64,000 nucleotides of DNA from Ignavibacteria bacterium (lineage in GTDB: Bacteria; Bacteroidota; Ignavibacteria; Ch128b). Both the position numbers and the translations under genes were made by a program. The DNA lies in assembly GCA_013177855.1 (NCBI GenBank), contig JABLYA010000001.1, positions 1,839,573 to 1,903,572 of the forward strand, read 5' to 3'. Every line of letters starts with the position of its first letter. Positions within the stretch are counted from its first letter, which is position 1. Below, one piece after another: positions 27,510 to 36,565 of this stretch. The notes under the pieces are model-generated. The model made no database searches and was not told the DNA's origin. It saw nothing but the letters and a program-made list of their open reading frames with translations.

Positions 27510-29795
27510 ATGAAAAAGTTACTATTAATTGCATTAATAATCTTAATTTCAACATTTGACAGCTATTCACAATCTCAAAACGGCGAAATTAAAGGAAAAG
27601 TCATTGAAGCAAATAATAATCTTCCTATTCCATTTGCAAATGTTTTGATTGTTGGTACAAACCTCGGAGCTTCAACTGATTTGAATGGGAATTTTTTAAT
27701 TAAAAATGTACCTGTTGGTATCTACCAATTACGAGCTTCTGTTATCGGTTACACTCCTCAAGTTAAAAATGATATAATGGTTAAGCCAAATAGAATCACT
27801 GAAGTAAATTTTGAACTCGTAACTCAAGCTATAGAAATTGAAAATGTAGTTGTTCAAGCAGATTATTTTGATAAAAATTATTTGGAGCCAGTAAGTGTGA
27901 GAAAATTTTCTCAGGAAGAATTGAGAAGAAGTCCCGGTGGCTTTGAGGACGTAGTGCGAGCTTTATCGGTTTTACCTGGCATAGCGCAAGCTGATGCTGG
28001 TAGAAATGATTTAGTTGTGCGTGGTGGAGCTCCAAGTGAAAATTTATATGTTGTTGACGGTTATGAAATTCCAAATATTAATCACTTTGGAACTCAAGGT
28101 TCTACTGGTGGACCAATAAGCTTTATAAATCTAGACTTTGTTGAAGATGTAAAATTTTCTACAGGTGGTTTCCCGGTTCTATATGGAGATAAGGTTTCTT
28201 CTACTTTGACAATTAATCTCAGGGAAGGAGATAAGCAGAAATTTGGCGGTAAAGGTACTTTATCTGCAACACTTTTTGGTCTTGATCTTGAAGGACCTGT
28301 TTTAGGTGAAAAATCTTCATTCATTTTTTCTGCAAGAAGAAGTTATCTTGATTTTATCTTTAAGGCTGCAGGATTTTCTTTCGTGCCCGAATACTATGAT
28401 GTATTTACCAAGTTTGATTATAAAATTGACAACATTAATTCTTTGAATTTTCTTTTTATTGGTGCATTTGATAATGTAAAATTTTTCAATGATACACCAG
28501 AGAAAAGAAACAATAATGCCCGAATTTTAGGAAGTGATCAGATACAATATATTTCTGGTATTACCTACAAAAGAGTCTTTCGAGATGGGTTTATGAATTT
28601 AAGATACTATCGAAACTTTACTGATTACAACACAAGACAAAGTGATTCGCTTCTAAACCCAATTTTCAAAAACATCTCAAGAGAAGAAGAAAATAATCTT
28701 CAACTCGATGTTGTTCATAAATTCTTCAAGAATTTAGAAATGAACTTTGGTACATCATTAAAATTTATTGAGTTCGATGCTCAAATTCTTTTTCCAACTT
28801 TTGTGACAAGTTTTAGAGATACATTACCTCAGTTAGATTTCAACCGAACTAAGAATTTTTTCAAAGGAGCAACCTATATCAATTTCAACTATAGACCATT
28901 TTCTAAACTAACTTCTAATATTGGACTGCGTTATGACTATTTTAACGCAATAAATTCAAAATCATATTTGAGCCCAAGATTGTCATTATCTTATTTAGTT
29001 AATGATTACTTCACATTAAACTTAAGTGCGGGTATTTATAAACAATTTCCATCTTTGATATGGCTGGTTGCTTATGATCAAAATAGAAACTTAAAACCTA
29101 TTGATGTTAAACAATATATTTTAGGTTTTGATTATTTAATTAGAGAAGATACTCAAATTAAAATCGAAACTTTCATTAAAAATTATTCAGATTACCCAAC
29201 AAGTTTGACTCGTCCTTATCTTGTTCTTGCAAATACAGGTGCTGGATTTGCAGGAAGCGATGATAATTTTAGTTCGTTTGGTCTTGACCCGCTTGTAAGT
29301 GCAGGAAGTGGTTTCGCCCGTGGTGTCGAATTTTCAATTCAAAAAAAGATGTCGGAAATTCCTCTATATGGGATTTTTAGTTTGACTTATTCTAAATCAG
29401 ATTTCAAATCTCTAGATGGATTTACACGAAGCAGTAATTTCGATCAGAACTGGTTGATAAATCTCAGCGGTGGTTATAGATTTAATATGTATTGGGAAGT
29501 AAGTACAAGATTTAGATTCGCTTCAGGAAGACCTTATACTCCATTTGATGACAATGGAATTCAATATGTGAATGATTTGAATTCAAAAAGATTAAAATCT
29601 ATTCACAGCTTGGATGTGAGAGTTGACAGAAGATGGATTTTCAAGAATTGGACTCTGATTACTTACATTGACATCCAAAATATTTACAATCGTAGAAATT
29701 TGAGTGGAATTAGATGGGATCCGCGCACAAGAACAGTTGATGAAACTTCATCAATTGGAATCTTACCTTCAATTGGAATTTCAGCAGAATTCTAA
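27510..29795 (+). CDS. TonB-dependent receptor with CarboxypepD_reg-like domain
   Basis: This 761-residue outer-membrane protein has a signal peptide (MKKLLLIALIILISTFDSYS), a CarboxypepD_reg-like domain (about 24-105, GKVIEANNNLPIPFANV), a plug domain (about 125-240, with VVRGGAPSENLYVVDGYEI) and a beta-barrel to the C-terminal Phe. It should import a ligand bound with high affinity or a glycan, powered by TonB. No SusD partner follows. The stop lies only 33 nt from the first carotenoid gene on the same strand, so the two may share a transcript. GAGGATTT before the ATG is a fair ribosome site. Confidence 0.9.
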   Translation: MKKLLLIALIILISTFDSYSQSQNGEIKGKVIEANNNLPIPFANVLIVGTNLGASTDLNGNFLIKNVPVGIYQLRASVIGYTPQVKNDIMVKPNRITEVNFELVTQAIEIENVVVQADYFDKNYLEPVSVRKFSQEELRRSPGGFEDVVRALSVLPGIAQADAGRNDLVVRGGAPSENLYVVDGYEIPNINHFGTQGSTGGPISFINLDFVEDVKFSTGGFPVLYGDKVSSTLTINLREGDKQKFGGKGTLSATLFGLDLEGPVLGEKSSFIFSARRSYLDFIFKAAGFSFVPEYYDVFTKFDYKIDNINSLNFLFIGAFDNVKFFNDTPEKRNNNARILGSDQIQYISGITYKRVFRDGFMNLRYYRNFTDYNTRQSDSLLNPIFKNISREEENNLQLDVVHKFFKNLEMNFGTSLKFIEFDAQILFPTFVTSFRDTLPQLDFNRTKNFFKGATYINFNYRPFSKLTSNIGLRYDYFNAINSKSYLSPRLSLSYLVNDYFTLNLSAGIYKQFPSLIWLVAYDQNRNLKPIDVKQYILGFDYLIREDTQIKIETFIKNYSDYPTSLTRPYLVLANTGAGFAGSDDNFSSFGLDPLVSAGSGFARGVEFSIQKKMSEIPLYGIFSLTYSKSDFKSLDGFTRSSNFDQNWLINLSGGYRFNMYWEVSTRFRFASGRPYTPFDDNGIQYVNDLNSKRLKSIHSLDVRVDRRWIFKNWTLITYIDIQNIYNRRNLSGIRWDPRTRTVDETSSIGILPSIGISAEF

Positions 29796-29828
29796 CAAAG
29801 TTTAATTTTGAACAAATCTGTATTAAAA

Positions 29829-31307
29829 ATGGAAAAATCGGTAATTATAGTCGGTTCAGGACTTGGCGGGCTTTCGACCGCTTTGAGGTTAACGCAGCAT
29901 AATTTCAAAGTTACAGTCATAGAAAAATATCACCAGCCTGGCGGTAGATTAAATCAACTTAAACTTGATGGTTTTACTTTTGATGTCGGTCCATCTTTTA
30001 TGAGTATGACTTATGAACTGGATGAATTGTTTAATTACATAAATGAAAAGAATACACTCAAGCTAGAGCCGCTCGACCCGCTTTATAATGTTTTCTTTGA
30101 AGGCAGAAAAGAACCTTTTAGATTATGGAAAAATTTGAACAAACTTCAAGAAGAATTTGCAGAGGTCGAACAGAACTTGCCCGAAAAAGTTGAGAAATTT
30201 TTAGACCGGGCTTCAAGTTTTTTTCACGATACAATCGACACTGTAGTTAAAAGAAACTTTGACAGTAAATTTGATTATCTCTTACAATTATCCAAACTTC
30301 CAAAAAAACATATTCCTTACTTAATCAAGTCAGTCTGGAATGAAGTCTCAAAAACATTTGATAGTAATGAACTTCGAGTAATCTTTTCACTTGTTGCTTT
30401 CTTTCTTGGATCGACTCCTTTTAGAACCCCAGCAATTTATACACTTCTTAATTACACAGAAATGCGGCACAATGGTTACTGGAAAATCTCTGGCGGAATG
30501 TATCGGCTTGTTGAAGTCATAATGGAAATATTAGAACGCCGAGGAGCTAATTTTATTTTTAATACTGAGATTGTTGATTTTACTTCAAAGAATGGAAGGA
30601 TTGTTAATTTAATTGATCAAAATGGAAATAAGCATGAGGCGGATATTTTCGTGATAAATTCTGATGCAGCGTTCTTTCGTGGAAAAGTTTTGAAGCGAAA
30701 GGGTTTTTCAGAACAAAGACTTGATAAAATGGATTGGACTATGGCTCCTTTCACAGTCTATCTTGGTGTGAAAGGAAAAATAGAAAACTTAGCTCACCAT
30801 AATTATTTTTTGGGAAATAACTTCAAAGGATACGCAAATAAAATATTTACATCTTCTATCAGTCCTCAAAAACCATATTATTATGTTAATGTTTTAAGCA
30901 AATCTGAGCCATCATCAGCACCGCCTGATTCAGAAAATATCTTTATTCTTTGCCCTGTCCCGGATTTAAGATTTAAGCCTGATTGGTCTGATAGTGAAGA
31001 ATTAGCTGATAATATAATTACGGATTTATCAAATCGAGTTGAGTATGATATTAAATCAAATATTAAAGTAATTAAAATATTAAATCCAATTGATTGGCAG
31101 AATGCGTTTAATTTGTATAAAGGTTCGGGACTTGGATTGGCTCATGGAATAAATCAGGTTGGTGCATTCAGACCAAAAAATAAAGATGAAGAATTTCGAA
31201 ATCTTTATTATGTGGGTGCATCAACGACTCCTGGAACAGGTTTACCAATGGTTATTATCAGTTCCAAACTTGTAACTGAAAGGATACTGAATGATAGAGC
31301 TTTATAA
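29829..31307 (+). CDS. crtI: phytoene desaturase (CrtI family)
   Basis: This 492-residue FAD-dependent desaturase opens with the dinucleotide fold IIVGSGLGGLSTA and the E-K-(x)-PGGR segment of CrtI proteins, then FDVGPSFMSM. The C-terminal substrate/FAD signature reads YYVGASTTPGTGLPMVI. It should convert phytoene to lycopene. An in-frame TTG seven codons earlier lacks support, so the ATG at 29829 is used. The end overlaps the crtB start by 17 nt. A second paralogue lies at 33328; which one performs phytoene desaturation is judged from pairing with crtB. Confidence 0.88.
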   Translation: MEKSVIIVGSGLGGLSTALRLTQHNFKVTVIEKYHQPGGRLNQLKLDGFTFDVGPSFMSMTYELDELFNYINEKNTLKLEPLDPLYNVFFEGRKEPFRLWKNLNKLQEEFAEVEQNLPEKVEKFLDRASSFFHDTIDTVVKRNFDSKFDYLLQLSKLPKKHIPYLIKSVWNEVSKTFDSNELRVIFSLVAFFLGSTPFRTPAIYTLLNYTEMRHNGYWKISGGMYRLVEVIMEILERRGANFIFNTEIVDFTSKNGRIVNLIDQNGNKHEADIFVINSDAAFFRGKVLKRKGFSEQRLDKMDWTMAPFTVYLGVKGKIENLAHHNYFLGNNFKGYANKIFTSSISPQKPYYYVNVLSKSEPSSAPPDSENIFILCPVPDLRFKPDWSDSEELADNIITDLSNRVEYDIKSNIKVIKILNPIDWQNAFNLYKGSGLGLAHGINQVGAFRPKNKDEEFRNLYYVGASTTPGTGLPMVIISSKLVTERILNDRAL

Positions 31308-32133
31308 TAAGGTTTGTTTTGAGACAAGCAAGATTTTTACAAATCGTTATTCTACTTCTTTCAGTCTTGGGATTTTGGCTTTGGATAAAGAATACAGAGA
31401 CTCAATTTATTCAATCTATGGTCTTGTTAGAATCGCTGATGAAATTGTTGATACATTTCTCGATTCAAATAAGAAAGAGTTGTTAGATAAGCTAAAAGAT
31501 GATACTTATAATGCGATACGAAATAAACTTTCCTCAAATCCAATATTGCAATCTTTTCAAATAACTGTAAACAAGTACAAAATACCCACCGACTTAATCG
31601 ATGCATTCTTTCACTCGATGGAAATGGATATCTATCAAGGAAAGTATTCGCGAGGTGAATATGATAAATACGTTTATGGCTCCGCTGAGGTTGTTGGATT
31701 AATGTGTCTTAGGGTTTTTGTAAATGGTGATGAAAGCAGGTATAATGAATTAGTTCCTCAAGCGCGCTCGCTTGGTTCGGCTTTTCAAAAAGTCAATTTT
31801 CTTCGTGATTTAGGGAGTGATATAAACGAACGGAAAAGAATATACATTCCTGAAGTTTATGATGTAAATGCATTAACAGAAGAGCAAAAACAAAAGCTGA
31901 TTAAAGAAACAGAACGCGAATTTGAACTTGCTCTGGATGGAATTAAAAAATTACCTGCTGCTGCTAAGCTGGGTGTTTATTCTGCGTATCTTTATTACCT
32001 GACATTACTAAAAAAAATTAAAAGAGAACCTGTTCTTACACTTCTAACCAAACGTGTTCGAGTTAATAATTTGCATAAGTTCTTCCTGCTCATTAAAGCT
32101 TTTGTTCAGGTCAGATTGTTGAGAGTTGTATGA
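31291..32133 (+). CDS. crtB: phytoene synthase
   Basis: This 280-residue prenyl synthase condenses two geranylgeranyl diphosphates to phytoene. It shows the FxNRYSTSFSLG-type start, the first Asp-rich motif in YGLVRIADEIVDTF and the second in NFLRDLGSDINERKR, plus YGSAEVVGLM. Length fits the family. It overlaps crtI upstream and the next gene downstream by 4 nt (ATGA). Squalene-synthase homologues are the alternative, but context fixes the role. No geranylgeranyl diphosphate synthase gene is present in the window. Confidence 0.92.
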   Translation: MIELYNKVCFETSKIFTNRYSTSFSLGILALDKEYRDSIYSIYGLVRIADEIVDTFLDSNKKELLDKLKDDTYNAIRNKLSSNPILQSFQITVNKYKIPTDLIDAFFHSMEMDIYQGKYSRGEYDKYVYGSAEVVGLMCLRVFVNGDESRYNELVPQARSLGSAFQKVNFLRDLGSDINERKRIYIPEVYDVNALTEEQKQKLIKETEREFELALDGIKKLPAAAKLGVYSAYLYYLTLLKKIKREPVLTLLTKRVRVNNLHKFFLLIKAFVQVRLLRVV

Positions 32134-32666
32134 GAACTCTAATCTTTTTATTAATAATTTTTGGGGGTCATCTGTTCGCTTTCGAAACTAGTGGTAAAAA
32201 TGAAGTCAGAAAACTTTTTTATTACTCAGTCGAGTCTACAGACTCATTAAAAAAATTTGAGACTGAATTAAAAAAACTTAATTCAAAGATTGATGAAAAT
32301 TTTTTACTTGCTTATAATGGGGCATACTTAACGCTTGTCGCTAAACACTCAATTAATCCATACACCAAATATTATAAATTGAAGGAAGGTCTTGAGCTTA
32401 TAGGTAAAGCAATTCAGCGAGAACCAAATAATTTAGAATACAGATTTATTCGTCTTTCAATACTTAATTATGTTCCTTCGTTTTTAGGATTTGATGATTT
32501 ATTCTTTGAAGATTTCGAAAAAGCAAATCAATTGATAAGACAAAAAGATTATTCAATCGTAGATAAGCAAACTCAAAAAGGAATAATTGAATTTCTCCTG
32601 AGAAGCAAAAAATTAAATTCAGTCCAGAAATCAGAGCTTAAAAAACTTTACAAAGACTTTGAATGA
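32130..32666 (+). CDS. exported protein of unknown function in the carotenoid operon
   Basis: This 178-residue protein has an N-terminal signal peptide (MRTLIFLLIIFGGHLFA) and a helical remainder with TPR-like character: LKEGLELIGKAIQREPNNLEYRFIRL (about 86-111) resembles one TPR-type pair. The gene overlaps crtB by 4 nt and the cyclase by 4 nt, so it is translated as part of the pathway operon. I know of no assigned enzyme function. A periplasmic role in delivering or assembling the glycosylated carotenoid is inference only. Confidence 0.75.
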   Translation: MRTLIFLLIIFGGHLFAFETSGKNEVRKLFYYSVESTDSLKKFETELKKLNSKIDENFLLAYNGAYLTLVAKHSINPYTKYYKLKEGLELIGKAIQREPNNLEYRFIRLSILNYVPSFLGFDDLFFEDFEKANQLIRQKDYSIVDKQTQKGIIEFLLRSKKLNSVQKSELKKLYKDFE

Positions 32667-33331
32667 AAACTTACTTTATTCTCCTGCTTTCGAGTTTTCT
32701 TATTCCCTTTCTTTTTTCATTTGAAAGACAAATTTTTTTTATTAAGAATTTGAAATTTGTCTTCAAGTCTGTTTTTGTTGTCGCTATTCCATATTTAATC
32801 TGGGATGAAATTTTTACTTCAAACAAAATTTGGGGATTTTCTTCTGAGCATATAGTAGGATTTAAAATTTTGAATTTGCCCATTGAGGAAATTTTATTCT
32901 TTGTCGTTGTCCCTTATGTTATAATTTTTGTTTACGAGGTAATTAATTTTTACTTAAAAGATAAGGTAATTAATCTTCAGAAAAAGATATTCCTTTTTGC
33001 ATCAATATTAAATTTTGTTCTTGCAATGATTTTAATTGATAAAACTTATACAGCAACTCAGTTAATAGTTACAAGTTTATTCTTTTTCTTTGCTTACTTT
33101 TTCGGCTGTAAAACTTTGGAGAGAAAAAATTTCTGGGTTTTGATTTTTATATCTTTTGTTCCTTTTTTTATAGTCAATTATTTCCTGACTTCTTTACCAG
33201 TTGTTTGGTACAATGAAAATAAAATTACAGGATTGCGAATTATTACAATCCCCATCGAAGATTTTTTGTACCATTTCACAATGACTTCATTTTACATTTT
33301 ATCATATAACTACTTCAAACTGAAAAAATGA
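32663..33331 (+). CDS. lycopene cyclase, fused CrtYcd type
   Basis: This 222-residue membrane protein has about six to seven helices in two similar halves, as in heterodimeric lycopene cyclases joined into one chain. The first half carries WDEIFTSNKIWGFS and the PxE(E/D) site PIEE (73-76). The second half carries VWYNENKITGLRIITIPIED. The paired PIE(E/D) motifs are the known catalytic signature of the CrtYc/CrtYd group. It should form one or two beta-ionone rings; downstream genes suggest one. It overlaps its neighbours on both sides by 4 nt. Confidence 0.87.
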   Translation: MKTYFILLLSSFLIPFLFSFERQIFFIKNLKFVFKSVFVVAIPYLIWDEIFTSNKIWGFSSEHIVGFKILNLPIEEILFFVVVPYVIIFVYEVINFYLKDKVINLQKKIFLFASILNFVLAMILIDKTYTATQLIVTSLFFFFAYFFGCKTLERKNFWVLIFISFVPFFIVNYFLTSLPVVWYNENKITGLRIITIPIEDFLYHFTMTSFYILSYNYFKLKK

Positions 33332-34803
33332 AAAAGCGAGTTGCAATTATTGGATCAGGTTTTGGCGGACTCTCAGCTGCAATTAATCTGGCTATAAAAG
33401 GATTTGATGTATCTATCTTTGAAAAAAATTCAGAATTAGGCGGAAAAGCAAGCGAATTAAGATCTGATGGATTTAGATTCGATACAGGTCCGACTTTAGT
33501 AACAATGCCATTTGTAATTGAAAAATTATTTGAAATAGCAGGTGAAAAACTTGAAAAGCACATCTCATTAAAGAAGAAAGATCTTATTTGTAAATATTTT
33601 TTTTCTGATGGTACGGTATTTAATGAATATTCTAACAAAGAAAAACTTTTTGATGAATTCGAAAAATTTACGGGGGAAAGCAAAAGCAAATTAAATCGAT
33701 TCTTAAATTATTCTAAAAGAATTTATGACTTAACGGCTGATCTCTTCTTATTCAACCCATTTTTTAATTTGAATAATTTTTTTAGTCTGAAAGGATTAAG
33801 GACATTAATTAATCTTCCTAAAATTGATCCGTTTAGGACAATCCATCAGGCAAATATTTCGTTTTTCGATTCAAAAAATATTATACAATACTTCGATAGA
33901 TATGCGACTTACAACGGATCAAATCCATTTAAAGCACCTGCTACTTTAAATATTATTCCTTATGTTGAACTTGAGCTTGGGGGGTATTATTCAGAAAATG
34001 GAGTTTATCGGCTTGTTGAAAAGTTATCTCATTTAGCTCGAAAGCTTGATGTTGATATATTCATTAATTCGGAAGTCAGAAAAATTTTAATCGATAAAAA
34101 AAGAGTCAAAGGATTAGAAATAAATGGAATCAAAGAAAATTATGATCTCGTAGTTTCAAATGCTGATTTGTTTTATACTTATCAAAATCTAATTGGTGAT
34201 GTAAATCTTAAAGAACCAAAACGATACCTTAATCAAGAACTTTCAACTTCGGCTTTGATTTTTTATTTCGGTGTGAAAGGAAATTCAGATAATCTTGAAA
34301 TGGATAATATTTTATTCTCCGAAAACTACGAAAAAGAGTTTACACAACTTTTTGTTGATAAAATTATTTCTGATGATCCAACAATTCATATTCACATTTC
34401 TTCAAAGAAAAATAGTTCAGACGCACCAGAAGGTTTTGAAAACTGGTACGTAATGATTAATGCACCTTCGACTAAAGAACTAAAGTTCGATCTAAGCCAG
34501 GTGAAAAAAATAATTCTGAAAAAAATTAAGAGAATGACCGGCCTTGATATTGAAAATCAAATTGTATTTGAAACTTGCCAGACGCCAGAAATTTTGGAAA
34601 ACAGAACTTCTGGTTTATTTGGAAGTCTTTATGGTCCTTCTTCAAATAGTCGTTATTCTGCATTTCTTAGACAAAAAAATAAATCAAGTGTATATGAGGG
34701 ATTATATTTTTGCGGTGGAACAGTTCATCCAGGCGGCGGAATTCCATTAACAATTTTATCTGGGAAAATTACAGCTGAATTAATTGAGCGTTATGAGAAA
34801 TGA
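33328..34803 (+). CDS. second CrtI-family carotenoid desaturase (CrtD-like)
   Basis: This 491-residue flavoprotein is a paralogue of the desaturase at 29829. It has IIGSGFGGLSAAINLA, the EKNSELGGKASELR segment and the C-terminal CGGTVHPGGGIPLTILSGK signature. Its place between the cyclase and the acyltransferase/glycosyltransferase/CruF genes fits a 1-hydroxycarotenoid 3,4-desaturase (CrtD) acting on the acyclic end after hydration. It could also share phytoene desaturation with the first enzyme, as in myxobacteria. It overlaps the cyclase and acyltransferase genes by 4 nt each. Confidence 0.82.
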   Translation: MKKRVAIIGSGFGGLSAAINLAIKGFDVSIFEKNSELGGKASELRSDGFRFDTGPTLVTMPFVIEKLFEIAGEKLEKHISLKKKDLICKYFFSDGTVFNEYSNKEKLFDEFEKFTGESKSKLNRFLNYSKRIYDLTADLFLFNPFFNLNNFFSLKGLRTLINLPKIDPFRTIHQANISFFDSKNIIQYFDRYATYNGSNPFKAPATLNIIPYVELELGGYYSENGVYRLVEKLSHLARKLDVDIFINSEVRKILIDKKRVKGLEINGIKENYDLVVSNADLFYTYQNLIGDVNLKEPKRYLNQELSTSALIFYFGVKGNSDNLEMDNILFSENYEKEFTQLFVDKIISDDPTIHIHISSKKNSSDAPEGFENWYVMINAPSTKELKFDLSQVKKIILKKIKRMTGLDIENQIVFETCQTPEILENRTSGLFGSLYGPSSNSRYSAFLRQKNKSSVYEGLYFCGGTVHPGGGIPLTILSGKITAELIERYEK

Positions 34804-35453
34804 TTGAGGCAAAGCACAATAAATTTCTGAGATATCTGTTTAATTTTTATATCAATAATCAATTCAAAAAATTTTTTAATAAGTTCTTTGTGGTTAGTGA
34901 ATTGCCAAAGAAATTGAATAATAATTCATTGCTTGTCTTACCGAATCATTTTTCGTGGTGGGATGGTTTTTTCGTTGATTTGATTAATAGAAAGTTCTTC
35001 TCTGACTATAAAATTTATATGATGGTACTTGAGGAAACTATCAAAAGGTATTGGTTCTTTAATCACATTGGAGCTTTTTCAATTAATCAATCAAAACACA
35101 GGGATGTTATACAATCCTTCGAATTTGCAAAATACTTACTGAAGAAGAAAAAAAATTTCGTCGTTATTTTCCCACAGGGAGAATTACAATCTTATAGAAC
35201 GAATGTGAATATAAAACCTGGAGTTTTTGAATTAATCTTGAAAGATTCTTACGAATTTGATCTTCTTTTTCTGGCGATGAAAATCCAATTTGAGAACGAG
35301 AAAAAACCGAATGTCTACTTTAAATTGAGTGATGTTAAGAGCTCAAAAGATTATTCATCCGACTATCAAAAATTAAAAAATGATTTTATTCAAAATTTAG
35401 TTGAACTTGAAAATCAACTGTTGATTTCACGGAAATTTGAAATAAAAGTGTAA
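34800..35453 (+). CDS. PlsC-type acyltransferase (CruD-like)
   Basis: This 217-residue acyltransferase has the PlsC motif I as NHFSWWD (49-55) and motif III as FPQGE, with KPGVFELI following. Its place between the desaturase and a GT2 glycosyltransferase suggests it esterifies the carotenoid sugar with a fatty acid, as CruD does in green sulfur bacteria. The alternative, a 1-acyl-glycerophosphate acyltransferase, is less likely in this operon. It overlaps the previous gene by 4 nt and the next by 1 nt (TAATG). Confidence 0.8.
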   Translation: MIEAKHNKFLRYLFNFYINNQFKKFFNKFFVVSELPKKLNNNSLLVLPNHFSWWDGFFVDLINRKFFSDYKIYMMVLEETIKRYWFFNHIGAFSINQSKHRDVIQSFEFAKYLLKKKKNFVVIFPQGELQSYRTNVNIKPGVFELILKDSYEFDLLFLAMKIQFENEKKPNVYFKLSDVKSSKDYSSDYQKLKNDFIQNLVELENQLLISRKFEIKV

Positions 35454-36565
35454 TGATTGATATTTTGTTTATTTTAATTCTAATTGCTCAAATAATTTTT
35501 TCATTTATTGTTTTCTATAATTTTTTATCGAACATCACGCTTAAAGATGATTTGAGTCAAAAATTCAATTTCGAAAAGCTTTCAATATTAATTCCGTTCA
35601 GAAATGAAGAAAAGAATGTTGAGGAATTCCTTAAAAGTCTTTTAATGCAAGATTTAGAAAATACTGAGATTATCTGTTTGAATGATAACTCAGAAGATAA
35701 AACCGGAGAGCTGCTTCAAAAATTTTCAGCAGATAAAAAAAACATTAAAGTAATTAACGGTGAACCGCTTCCAGATGGCTGGATTGGAAAAAATTGGGCT
35801 TGTCATCAACTCGCTGAAAATTCAATTGGCGACTACTTGATTTTTATTGATGCTGATGTACGACTAAATAAAAATGCGATTAAAGCTGCTTTTTTAAAAA
35901 TGAACGATCTGAATGCATCTATGTTGTCTGTTTTTCCATCTCAGATTATGAAATCACTTTCTGAATTTTTAATAGTTCCTTCTATGAACTGGCTGCTTCT
36001 CACTTTTCTGCCATTAAAATTTGTATACAAGATTTCAAATCCGGCTTTTGTTGCGGCAAACGGTCAATTTATTATCATTAAACGAGATGCGTATTTCGCA
36101 ATTGGAGGACACAAAAGTGTTAAAAACAAACCAGTTGAGGATATGGAACTTGCTCGTTTGCTGAAGAAGAATGGTTATAAGATTGTAACTTTACTCGGTG
36201 GTCATTTGATCTTTGCAAGAATGTACGAAAGTTTTAATGAGGCATTGAATGGATTTTCAAAAAATTTTTATCCTGGTTTTAGCACCTCTTATTTGAAATT
36301 TTCGTTTTTACTTGGAATGATTGCGCTTACATTTTTAGCTCCGTTTATTTTGATGTTTCTTTCGATCAAATATTTTTTAATTGTTGGAGCTATTCTCATA
36401 CAAAAAATTCTTATTTCAAAAAAGTCAAATCAAAAAATTATACCAAATTTAATTCTTACTCCAATTCAATTATTTATTGTGATTTTTATTGGAATAAGAT
36501 CAATGATTTTAAGTCATAAAGGTAAACTTGAATGGAAGGGCAGAAAATTAATCATAGGAAATTAA
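35453..36565 (+). CDS. GT2 glycosyltransferase (CruC-like)
   Basis: This 370-residue membrane-bound GT2 enzyme has an N-terminal helix (about 1-25) and C-terminal helices (about 275-310 and 335-355). The GT-A core shows LIPFRNEEKNVEEFL, LNDNSEDKTGEL, the metal-binding DADV, GGHKSVKNKPVEDMELARLL and PDGWIGKNWACHQLA. Context points to addition of a sugar to the 1'-hydroxyl of the carotenoid, as for CruC. Its first base is the last base of the acyltransferase stop (TAATG). Confidence 0.83.
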   Translation: MIDILFILILIAQIIFSFIVFYNFLSNITLKDDLSQKFNFEKLSILIPFRNEEKNVEEFLKSLLMQDLENTEIICLNDNSEDKTGELLQKFSADKKNIKVINGEPLPDGWIGKNWACHQLAENSIGDYLIFIDADVRLNKNAIKAAFLKMNDLNASMLSVFPSQIMKSLSEFLIVPSMNWLLLTFLPLKFVYKISNPAFVAANGQFIIIKRDAYFAIGGHKSVKNKPVEDMELARLLKKNGYKIVTLLGGHLIFARMYESFNEALNGFSKNFYPGFSTSYLKFSFLLGMIALTFLAPFILMFLSIKYFLIVGAILIQKILISKKSNQKIIPNLILTPIQLFIVIFIGIRSMILSHKGKLEWKGRKLIIGN

